Of a DNA stretch of 5,118 bases, positions 1 through 4,522 are shown one piece after another. Numbering within the stretch: position 1 is the first letter of the stretch; the number at the start of each line of letters is the position of its first letter. The stretch spans positions 1 to 5,118 of the forward strand of contig PXPA01000019.1 of the NCBI GenBank assembly GCA_003022255.1, given 5' to 3'. A program made the translations under genes and the position numbers. The notes beneath the pieces are model-generated. The model had not been told where the DNA came from and ran no database searches. It saw nothing but the letters and a program-made list of their open reading frames with translations. This DNA is from Parcubacteria group bacterium SW_6_46_9 (GTDB taxonomy: Bacteria; Patescibacteriota; Minisyncoccia; Phycocordibacterales; SW-6-46-9).

Positions 1-282
1 GAGAAGTATGGCGAGTGGAAAACCCGTGACGACGGAACTGAGTTTTGGGAGTTTTACGGAAAGTACGCCTTCTTCTCGAACATGATGGGCAGCAATCACC
101 ACTATACTCGTACTGAGTATCGCCAGTGGAACAGAAACTACCGGAACAGAAGGGCCTACCGCGGTTCTGGTGGAAGTGGTGGCCGGGCACGATACGGTTC
201 TCGGTCAGCACGCCGTGTCAGTGGTGGTCTACGCGGTGCCGGACGAGCCACAAGAGGTGGTGGTCCTGGAAGGGGTAAGTAA
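1..282 (+). CDS. C-terminal part of an uncharacterised protein with an Arg/Gly-rich tail (5' partial)
   Basis: Frame 1 is open from the first base to TAA at 280-282 and gives 93 residues, so the true start lies outside the window. A methionine at base 82 is internal, because the frame is coding-like before it. The first half is aromatic and charged (YGEWK, FWEFYGKYAFF, HHYTRTEYRQW). The second half is a low-complexity basic tail rich in Arg, Gly and Ser (RGSGG, LRGAG, TRGGG) ending in GRGK. No membrane segment is visible in this part. The next gene starts 56 bases downstream with no terminator between, so co-transcription with the DUF350 gene is likely. I do not recognise the family firmly. 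Similar aromatic blocks followed by Gly/Arg tails occur, as I recall, in proteins encoded near DUF350 genes. The tail may bind nucleic acid, anionic lipid or another polyanion; that is inference from composition only. Confidence 0.75.
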   Translation, partial: EKYGEWKTRDDGTEFWEFYGKYAFFSNMMGSNHHYTRTEYRQWNRNYRNRRAYRGSGGSGGRARYGSRSARRVSGGLRGAGRATRGGGPGRGK

Positions 283-338
283 CTGCCAGTTGCCTCATTT
301 TCTCACTACTTCTGTAATCAAACAACTTTCTGTAACTC

Positions 339-1202
339 ATGGATATTCTCAAGCTGGATCTTGTAAGTGCTGTAGGGTCGATTCCGTATGTAGCAGTGAT
401 ATTCGCTCTTGTACTGCTGGCTAAATACGGGTTCGACTACTGGTTCTCATCTGAAGCGGCAACAACTTCTGACTTCGAGATTGAAGAGGCAAGCAATCTT
501 GCGGTCGGAATTAGACGCACCGGAATTTACCTTGGAATCCCTATCGGACTACTGGGAACACTGATAGGGGAAAGCCAAGGTCTCTGGATGGACATCATGC
601 TGATTGCCCAGGAAGGTGTACTGGTAATGCTATTTATTTTCATTGCCAGTGTAATCAGTGACAAAGCTATTCTGCCCAATATCGCGAATACTGATGAAGT
701 GCTGTCTGACAATACGGCCGTTGCCTGTGTAGAGTTTGGGCTTTACGTTGCAACCGGCCTGATTGCTTACGGCTCTTTTATCGGCGAAGGTGGTGGGCTG
801 GTGAGCGCTCTGGTATTCTTTGGGCTCGGTCAGCTTGCTCTGATTTTCTGCACGAAAGTCTACGAAGCCGTTACGCCGTACGAGGTTGTGGAGATGGTTT
901 CCGACGGTAACACCTCCGCTGGTGTCTTGTTGGGTGGAGTCATTACGGCTATCGGTTTGATTATCCACTCCAGTATCAGTGGACCGTTTGTGTCGTGGAC
1001 GATAGATATCATCAGCTTTGCGGCTTTTGCATTTCTGGGGCTCTTGCTGCTTTTAGTGATGCAGAAGTTTGCAGACTGGTTGTTCCTCCCGAATACGACA
1101 ATCCAAACGGAAACACAGCGCGACAATAACGTTTCAGCAATGCTCGTCACAGTGGCATTGCTGAATGCATTCGCGATTGTGTTGGTCGTAGGTGTGGTTT
1201 AG
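339..1202 (+). CDS. DUF350 family integral membrane protein, duplicated form
   Basis: A 287-aa very hydrophobic protein with about eight predicted membrane helices (near residues 13-30, 62-78, 88-106, 127-149, 153-173, 193-212, 222-247 and 265-286). A short pattern recurs four times just before or at the start of a helix: SNLAVG at 52-57, DNTAVA at 124-129, GNTSAG at 190-195 and DNNVSA at 262-267. The spacing is 66-72 residues. This fits tandem copies of the two-helix DUF350 unit, whose molecular function is unknown. DUF350 genes often sit beside membrane-fused spermidine synthase genes, as here, and in envelope-stress neighbourhoods, which supports the call. The start at 339 is chosen because the reading begins just before the first helix. 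There is no Shine-Dalgarno; the leader has a CA-rich AATCAAACAACT at 316-327. The gene ends in TAG and is followed by a strong terminator, so it is the last gene of its transcript. A transport or channel role is possible but unproven. Confidence 0.85.
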   Translation: MDILKLDLVSAVGSIPYVAVIFALVLLAKYGFDYWFSSEAATTSDFEIEEASNLAVGIRRTGIYLGIPIGLLGTLIGESQGLWMDIMLIAQEGVLVMLFIFIASVISDKAILPNIANTDEVLSDNTAVACVEFGLYVATGLIAYGSFIGEGGGLVSALVFFGLGQLALIFCTKVYEAVTPYEVVEMVSDGNTSAGVLLGGVITAIGLIIHSSISGPFVSWTIDIISFAAFAFLGLLLLLVMQKFADWLFLPNTTIQTETQRDNNVSAMLVTVALLNAFAIVLVVGVV

Positions 1203-1228
1203 AAGACGGAAGACGTCGTGTCCTTTTC

Positions 1229-1260
1229 CCCTTACCGGGTGACTCCCCGGTAAGGGTTTT
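1229..1260 (+). terminator. intrinsic terminator after the DUF350 gene
   Basis: A perfect 11-bp inverted repeat, CCCTTACCGGG (1229-1239) and CCCGGTAAGGG (1246-1256), encloses a 6-base loop and is followed by TTTT and then ATTTTAA. It lies 26 bases after the stop codon. It separates transcription of the DUF350 gene from the downstream aminopropyltransferase gene. Confidence 0.93.
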
Positions 1261-1267
1261 ATTTTAA

Positions 1268-1302
1268 TTGTATATTGACATAAATACTATTTATGATAAA
1301 GT
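1268..1302 (+). promoter_or_regulatory. predicted promoter of the aminopropyltransferase gene
   Basis: Two overlapping sigma70-like readings are possible. One is TTGTAT (1268-1273), 18 bases, TATGAT (1292-1297), with a good -10 box. The other is the consensus -35 TTGACA (1275-1280), 16 bases, and a poorer -10 TAAAGT (1297-1302). Either puts the start of transcription near 1304-1310 and a leader of about 40-45 bases before ATG 1350. The position directly after a terminator makes a promoter necessary here. Confidence 0.65.
1279..1295. promoter_or_regulatory. palindrome inside the promoter, candidate operator
   Basis: CATAAATA-C-TATTTATG is a perfect 17-base inverted repeat with 8-base arms. 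It overlaps the end of TTGACA and lies in the spacer of the predicted promoter, where a bound repressor would block polymerase. No regulator gene is present in the window. The A/T-rich composition makes a chance origin possible. Confidence 0.4.
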
Positions 1303-1349
1303 TTTTATAGACTTAGCCGGTTATTTACAATCAAAACAACTCGATTCAG

Positions 1350-3059
1350 ATGAGTGTTCTTGCTCGTATTTCTCGCACTGAGTTTTTCACAAAAGCATCG
1401 GTATCAACATTTTTGCTAGCGCTATCAATGTTTTGTACTGGTGCCAGCGGGATTGTTGCTGAGTTTGTTCTGGGAACAGTTTCCAGTTACATTCTTGGTA
1501 ATGCCGTTGAGCAATTTAGCGTAACTTTTGGAGTCATGCTCTTTGCAATGGGCGTTGGCGGATACATACAGCGCCACTTTAGCGATGTAAATTTGATTCA
1601 AAGATTCGTACTTCTGGAGATCATTCTGGCAATCCTGATCGGATTTGGTCCATTGGCAATATATGCTGCCTACGCAACGATGAGTTTCCATTTTTATCTC
1701 GTGCAGTACTTCTTTATGGTGGCCATCGGTTTGCTTGTAGGGTTTGAAATTCCGCTCATTACAAGAATCAATAACGATTTCTTGAAGCTCAAAGAAAACC
1801 TTGCGGCGATATTTAGCATGGACTATATCGGTGCTTTTGCCGGAACGATTGTCTGGGTGTATGTCTTGTTGCAGCACTTTCCGCTAACTGAAATTGGCTT
1901 CATTGTCGCCGGATTAAACTTATTCGTCGCCGTGATAACGTACGCCTTTTTCAAGGTAAGCGGCGAACTGAAACACACGGCAAAGACATCCGCTGCTTTA
2001 GCTTTCAGTATCATCCTTCTTGGTGTTGGGTATCACTATAACCGAGACTGGAGTATGGACTTAGAGCAGCGTTTGTACGATGATCAGATCGTCTATTCAG
2101 AAACAAGTCGTTACCAGCATATGGTGATGACTCACTACAAGAGTGCGGATGATTACCGTTTTTACATCAATGGTAATCTCCAGTTCTCGAGTGTTGATGA
2201 GATGATTTATCACGAGCAACTGGTGCACCCGGCTATGGAAATTGCTGATTCTCGCAAGCGAGTTCTGATTCTTGGTGGCGGTGATGGTATGGCACTCCGA
2301 GAGGTGCTGAAATACTCAGCGGTTGAGCATGTGACTCTAGTTGATCTGGATCCGGCCATGGTTGAGTTGGCATCTACTCATCCAGTGTTAACACGACTGA
2401 ATGATAGCTCTTTTGCTGATGCCCGTGTGCACGCAAAAACCAGTGATGCTGTTGAAGCCGGTATGGAGAAACAGATCCTTCACCAGGTAGGCGTTGAAGG
2501 AGACAGTGCTAAACCGAAGTTCGAATCGGTGGCAGAAGTTGATGTGTTCAGCGTTGATGCTAGCCGGTTTCTGGACAAGGTCAATACTAACTGGGACGTG
2601 GTTGTGGTTGATCTACCAGACCCGAACACAATTCAACTAACCAAACTGTATAGCCGGCAATTCTTCCGGAAACTGCGAGGACATCTTGCTCCTAACGGCG
2701 TTATCGCACAGCAAGCAACATCTCCGTACCATGCTAAGCCAGCATTTCTGACGATCAAACGAACCGCTGAGGCTGCCGGATTTGCAACAGTCCCATACCA
2801 TGACAATGTGCCTTCATTTGGTGAGTGGGGCTGGTTAATCTACAAAGATCACCACTTCACACAGCCGAAAGACATTAAGCGGAAAATACGTCAGATTGAA
2901 TCGTTTGATGTCCAGACAAAATACTTGAATCCGAAGACAGCAAAGGCAGCACTGGTGTTCGGCAAAGGAGCGTTACAGTCTGATTCTGCAGAAGTTAATA
3001 CACTCATGCAGCCAGTACTGCTGGAGAAATACCGGCAGGAGAGCTGGAAAATCGAGTAA
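1350..3059 (+). CDS. speE: membrane-anchored spermidine synthase-like aminopropyltransferase
   Basis: A 569-aa protein with an N-terminal membrane region and a C-terminal spermidine synthase domain. About seven helices fall between residues 17 and 229. The catalytic domain (about 240-540) shows YQHMVM (255-260), DEMIYHEQLVHPAM (283-296), the nucleotide-binding GGGDGMALRE (309-318), the acidic VDLDP (331-335) and VVVVDLPDP (417-425). The last of these carries the Asp pair equivalent to the catalytic DxxDP motif of spermidine synthases. YSRQFF (434-439) also matches. The usual reaction transfers an aminopropyl group from decarboxylated SAM to an amine such as putrescine; the actual acceptor of membrane-fused members is uncertain. 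An insert of about 36 residues (roughly 362-398) sits where typical members go straight from the DxRV strand to the VDAxxFL strand. The start at 1350 has no Shine-Dalgarno but has AATCAAAACAACT at 1329-1341. No SAM decarboxylase gene is visible. The gene stands alone between two terminators. Confidence 0.92.
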   Translation: MSVLARISRTEFFTKASVSTFLLALSMFCTGASGIVAEFVLGTVSSYILGNAVEQFSVTFGVMLFAMGVGGYIQRHFSDVNLIQRFVLLEIILAILIGFGPLAIYAAYATMSFHFYLVQYFFMVAIGLLVGFEIPLITRINNDFLKLKENLAAIFSMDYIGAFAGTIVWVYVLLQHFPLTEIGFIVAGLNLFVAVITYAFFKVSGELKHTAKTSAALAFSIILLGVGYHYNRDWSMDLEQRLYDDQIVYSETSRYQHMVMTHYKSADDYRFYINGNLQFSSVDEMIYHEQLVHPAMEIADSRKRVLILGGGDGMALREVLKYSAVEHVTLVDLDPAMVELASTHPVLTRLNDSSFADARVHAKTSDAVEAGMEKQILHQVGVEGDSAKPKFESVAEVDVFSVDASRFLDKVNTNWDVVVVDLPDPNTIQLTKLYSRQFFRKLRGHLAPNGVIAQQATSPYHAKPAFLTIKRTAEAAGFATVPYHDNVPSFGEWGWLIYKDHHFTQPKDIKRKIRQIESFDVQTKYLNPKTAKAALVFGKGALQSDSAEVNTLMQPVLLEKYRQESWKIE

Positions 3060-3080
3060 GCACTAAACTATGAACACTTT

Positions 3081-3115
3081 GGCTCAAGGAGGCATCTATC
3101 CTTGAGCCGTTTTTT
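3081..3115 (+). terminator. intrinsic terminator after the aminopropyltransferase gene
   Basis: GGCTCAAGGA (3081-3090) pairs perfectly with TCCTTGAGCC (3099-3108) as a 10-bp stem with an 8-base loop. A G and six T residues follow (3110-3115). It lies 22 bases after the stop codon and ends a single-gene transcript. Confidence 0.95.
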
Positions 3116-3154
3116 ATAGATATCTAGTCGGTTTTTTGGGTTACCGACTTAAAC

Positions 3155-3338
3155 ACTCCAAGAGCGTAACTTTATGTGATTGACAAATATTATTTAATGA
3201 AATACCGGTGCAGTCATGCTCTCTGAGGAAACAGCGACAGGCAAATATTCGGAAGCGGCAGTTTGTTGGATGGACAAAATTGTATCAGTAGCTGGAGAAC
3301 TTCGTGATGAAGGAGGCGGTCCGGATCAACCATCGTAA
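3155..3338 (+). pseudogene. pyk: pyruvate kinase relic (internal fragment)
   Basis: The frame from 3201 reads NTGAVMLSEETATGKY and then SEAAVCWMDKIVSVAGELR, ending at TAA 3336-3338. This matches the pyruvate kinase block DGTDAVMLSEETAxGKYPxEAVxxM, which is highly conserved in that glycolytic enzyme. Upstream in the same frame, LTNII at 3180-3194 aligns with the preceding VANAI, but TGA (3177), TAA (3195) and TGA (3198) interrupt it. Further upstream, ACT CCA AGA GCG (3155-3166) resembles the PTRA of PTRAEVxDV in a frame shifted by one base. The distance from RA to the M of VML is 52 bases, against 51 expected in an intact gene. Only about 60 of some 470 codons remain: the barrel upstream and the C-terminal domain are gone. 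A 40-codon open piece from ATG 3216 survives, but a function is unlikely. Confidence 0.78.
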
Positions 3339-3347
3339 AGTTTTTGG

Positions 3348-3377
3348 TGATAATCACTAACTCGCGAGTGGTATACT
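3348..3377 (+). promoter_or_regulatory. predicted extended -10 promoter of the 129-aa membrane protein gene
   Basis: TGGTATACT at 3369-3377 is an extended -10 element (TG-n-TATACT). The best -35 at an acceptable spacing is weak (TGATAA, 3348-3353, 18 bases upstream), as is common for extended -10 promoters. It predicts a leader of about 23 bases before ATG 3407. Confidence 0.6.
3360..3369. promoter_or_regulatory. ACTCGCGAGT palindrome abutting the -10 element
   Basis: A perfect 10-base palindrome lies within the promoter spacer and shares its last base with the TG of the extended -10. It could be an operator. About five perfect 10-base palindromes are expected by chance in a window of this length, so only its location argues for function. 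Confidence 0.3.
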
Positions 3378-3406
3378 AAAACTAGTTATTCGTTAAGTAA
3401 AAACGT

Positions 3407-3796
3407 ATGATTTCTACACTATTTTTAGCAAAGTATTTCGGGATTTTGATGCTTGCTTTGGGGTTAGTCATTTTATTCCGCCATCGGCTCATTTCGCAGT
3501 GGGTACGTAAGGCATTACTAAAGCCGTCGGTGTTTTTTCTTACCGGTGTCTTTGAGTTTATGATTGGATTGTTAATTGTACTTGGACACCAAAAGTGGGG
3601 AAGCTTTACTGCCGGTCTAGTTAGTGTGGTGGGCTGGCTCATGCTCATTGAAAGCGCCTTGTATATAACACTCCCGAAAGCATCGCTTGTACACATGGTA
3701 GGAAAAATGGACAACGCAACGATGGTTCAAGCAACTGCTATTGTCAGTATTGGTTTGGGCGCTACATTAGCACTGCTAGGATTTCAGATAATGTAA
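3407..3796 (+). CDS. small four-helix membrane protein of unknown function
   Basis: A 129-aa protein with four likely membrane helices at about residues 4-23, 42-60, 67-88 and 106-126. Short basic loops (RHRLISQWVRKALLKP, 25-40) suggest the first loop is cytoplasmic by the positive-inside rule. Phrases such as FEFMIGLLIVLGHQKW and GWLMLIESALYITLP resemble small integral membrane proteins found widely in bacteria, for which I know no assigned function. There are no catalytic residues, metal-binding motifs or signal cleavage site to see. The start at 3407 is the first ATG downstream of the extended -10 promoter; there is no Shine-Dalgarno. The gene is flanked by two relics, a pyruvate kinase fragment before it and a cupin fragment after it. 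The same frame continues past the TAA stop directly into the cupin relic. No terminator follows the stop. Confidence 0.85.
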   Translation: MISTLFLAKYFGILMLALGLVILFRHRLISQWVRKALLKPSVFFLTGVFEFMIGLLIVLGHQKWGSFTAGLVSVVGWLMLIESALYITLPKASLVHMVGKMDNATMVQATAIVSIGLGATLALLGFQIM

Positions 3797-3973
3797 TCAA
3801 GCTTTTCAATTAAGGACCACAAAGGTGAGTTTTTCTCTGTGTTAAAGACGACAGATAACAGCCAGGTTGCAGCGATGATAATCCAGCCTGGTGAGGACTC
3901 CGGAGTCTACGGCAATCACTCGGGCGATCAGCCGTTTTTCTTTCTTAATGCTAACGGATCGCCGGCATACTAA
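3797..3973 (+). pseudogene. cupin-domain protein relic (N-terminal half, start lost)
   Basis: Immediately after the TAA of the preceding gene, and in its frame, 58 codons read SSFSIKDHKGEFFSVLKTT, then NSQVAAMIIQPGEDSG and GNHSGDQPFFFLNANG, ending at TAA 3971-3973. This matches the start of small single-domain cupins (KGEFFxVLxTTxxSQxAxMxIxPGEDSGxxxxHxGDQxxxxLxGxG), including the first metal-binding motif region. Intact members run on for about 50 more residues through the second cupin motif, which is missing here. No ATG precedes the conserved part within the relic; the nearest is ATG 3791-3793, the last sense codon of the preceding gene, just before the stop. A GTG at 3839 is internal to the first conserved strand. 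I infer a decayed gene, formerly downstream of or overlapping the membrane protein gene. Confidence 0.72.
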
Positions 3974-4016
3974 GCTGGCCAGTAAAAACTTGCAAAATAC
4001 GAAAGTGTGTGTGATT

Positions 4017-4026
4017 GTCATATGAC
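4017..4026. promoter_or_regulatory. GTCATATGAC palindrome upstream of the zinc-ribbon promoter
   Basis: A perfect 10-base palindrome ends 3 bases before the predicted -35 box at 4030. Its position fits an operator or activator site, but a 10-base palindrome alone is not rare. The rest of 3974-4029 shows no other structure. Confidence 0.25.
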
Positions 4027-4029
4027 CCT

Positions 4030-4057
4030 TTAACAAACACAATTTGCGTGGCATAAT
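4030..4057 (+). promoter_or_regulatory. predicted promoter of the zinc-ribbon gene
   Basis: TTAACA (4030-4035), 16 bases, CATAAT (4052-4057). Each box matches the sigma70 consensus at five of six positions. It predicts transcription from about 4064 and a leader of about 50 bases that contains most of the repeated CGGTAC elements. Confidence 0.6.
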
Positions 4058-4059
4058 AG

Positions 4060-4106
4060 CGGTACATTAGCAACTAACTAGTACCGAAGGCTAAAAACTA
4101 CGGTAC
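4060..4106 (+). promoter_or_regulatory. leader with three mutually complementary 6-nt elements
   Basis: CGGTAC occurs at 4060-4065 and 4101-4106, and its complement GTACCG lies between them at 4081-4086. The middle element can pair with either outer copy, giving two mutually exclusive hairpins (loops of 15 and 14 bases). The second hairpin ends 7 bases before ATG 4114. A start of transcription at 4064 would cut into the first copy, leaving only the second pairing. No known riboswitch class is recognised. Confidence 0.35.
4075..4084 (+). repeat. direct repeat TAACTAGTAC, copy 1 (copy 2 at 4336-4345)
   Basis: The 10-base sequence TAACTAGTAC occurs at 4075-4084 and again at 4336-4345, where its TAA is the stop codon of the zinc-ribbon gene. 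The two copies flank that gene almost exactly. There are no terminal inverted repeats or transposase, so this may be chance. Confidence 0.35.
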
Positions 4107-4113
4107 ACATTTT

Positions 4114-4338
4114 ATGCCCGAAATTGAAGCGTTATGCATGACGTGTAAACACGATGACGAAGCCCAAGGTAAAAAAAATATGACTAATGTTAGGATTGAG
4201 GAAAGTGACGGACGCTACTCGGCACGCGGAGATTGCCCTGATTGTGGTAGCAACATGTTTAAGTTCATGTCCGAAGGGGATGCCAAAGAGTTTGCCGAAG
4301 AAGCCGAAATCGAAATTGAGTCTGGTGACGACGAGTAA
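4114..4338 (+). CDS. DUF5679-like zinc-ribbon protein
   Basis: A 74-aa acidic protein. Two cysteine pairs, CMTC at residues 8-11 and CPDC at 41-44, form a four-Cys zinc-ribbon pattern. The flanks match the DUF5679 layout: E-x-x-C-x-x-C near the start, then a strand region, then GRYSARGDCPDCGSNMFKF, corresponding to the usual GRxAxxGxCPxCGxxMF. DUF5679 proteins are very short, often 50-75 residues, and of unknown function. The C-terminal tail from about residue 53 is strongly acidic (EFAEEAEIEIESGDDE), which could suit a protein-interaction or nucleic-acid-mimic role; that is inference. The insert between the Cys pairs (29 residues) is basic and then mixed. The start at 4114 is the only ATG before the first Cys pair. 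There is no Shine-Dalgarno; the ATG follows TTTT. The gene has its own promoter and terminator. Confidence 0.85.
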   Translation: MPEIEALCMTCKHDDEAQGKKNMTNVRIEESDGRYSARGDCPDCGSNMFKFMSEGDAKEFAEEAEIEIESGDDE

Positions 4339-4361
4339 CTAGTACATATAACAAGCATACC

Positions 4362-4384
4362 AGCACCCGGAACGGGTGTTTTGT
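4362..4384 (+). terminator. intrinsic terminator after the zinc-ribbon gene
   Basis: CACCCG (4364-4369) pairs with CGGGTG (4373-4378) around a GAA loop, extended by G-U and A-T pairs, and is followed by TTTTGTT from 4379. A further complementary pair, ATAACAA (4348-4354) and TTGTTAT (4381-4387), could lengthen the structure. The 3' side overlaps the -35 box of the tRNA promoter. Confidence 0.8.
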
Positions 4385-4410
4385 TATGTCTGTGCGATAT
4401 CTGATATAAT
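4381..4410 (+). promoter_or_regulatory. predicted tRNA-Ala promoter
   Basis: TTGTTA (4381-4386), 18 bases, TATAAT (4405-4410). The -10 is a perfect consensus. It predicts a start near 4417 and a leader of about 33 bases before the tRNA. The -35 box lies within the T-rich tail of the preceding terminator. Confidence 0.75.
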
Positions 4411-4449
4411 TTTTGTTGGCCAACGAAATCGCAACCAAGGTTCTGAAGC

Positions 4450-4522
4450 GGGCCCATAGCTCAGTTGGTAGAGCGCACCCATGGCATGGGTGAGGCCACG
4501 AGTTCAAGTCTCGTTGGGTCCA
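4450..4522 (+). tRNA. tRNA-Ala, anticodon GGC
   Basis: A complete 73-nt cloverleaf. The acceptor stem is GGGCCCA (4450-4456) with TGGGTCC (4515-4521). The D arm is GCTC/GAGC with an AGTTGGTA loop. The anticodon stem is CACCC/GGGTG with loop ATGGCAT, so the anticodon is GGC at 4483-4485, reading GCC and GCU. The variable loop is AGGCC. The T arm is ACGAG/CTCGT with loop TTCAAGT. The G3-T70 wobble pair, the key identity element for alanyl-tRNA synthetase, is present. The loop has A32 and T38, the unusual pair known in tRNA-Ala(GGC) that tunes decoding accuracy. The discriminator base is A (4522). The following bases are CAA, so CCA is not encoded and must be added by a nucleotidyltransferase. 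Confidence 0.97.

Noticed and set aside
170..424. 84-aa open frame overlapping the first two genes
   Set aside because: It overlaps the supported Arg/Gly-rich tail and the DUF350 start in another frame and shows no family features.
3117..3126. TAGATATCTA palindrome
   Set aside because: A single 10-base palindrome is expected several times by chance in this length; it is not near a promoter element.
3126..3149. AGTCGGT / ACCGACT inverted repeat as a second terminator
   Set aside because: The T-run lies in the loop rather than after the stem, and the reverse strand has no suitable T-run or gene to terminate.
3177..3200. UGA recoded as a sense codon (as in Gracilibacteria and SR1) to rescue the pyruvate kinase frame
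   Set aside because: A TAA stop also interrupts the frame, the TGA positions do not align with Gly, and the intact genes contain no in-frame TGA.
3180..3208. TTGACA at 3180-3185 as a promoter
   Set aside because: No -10-like hexamer lies 16-18 bases downstream (the sequence there is TACCGG). The bases are explained as former pyruvate kinase codons.
3310..3316. AAGGAGG, a strong Shine-Dalgarno-like sequence
   Set aside because: No start codon lies at a suitable distance; it falls inside the relic's codons for DEGG.
3216..3338. 40-codon open frame from ATG 3216 as a small real gene
   Set aside because: Its sequence is the middle of pyruvate kinase, with matching but interrupted sequence continuing upstream. 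It has no ribosome site and no complete domain, so a relic is the better reading.
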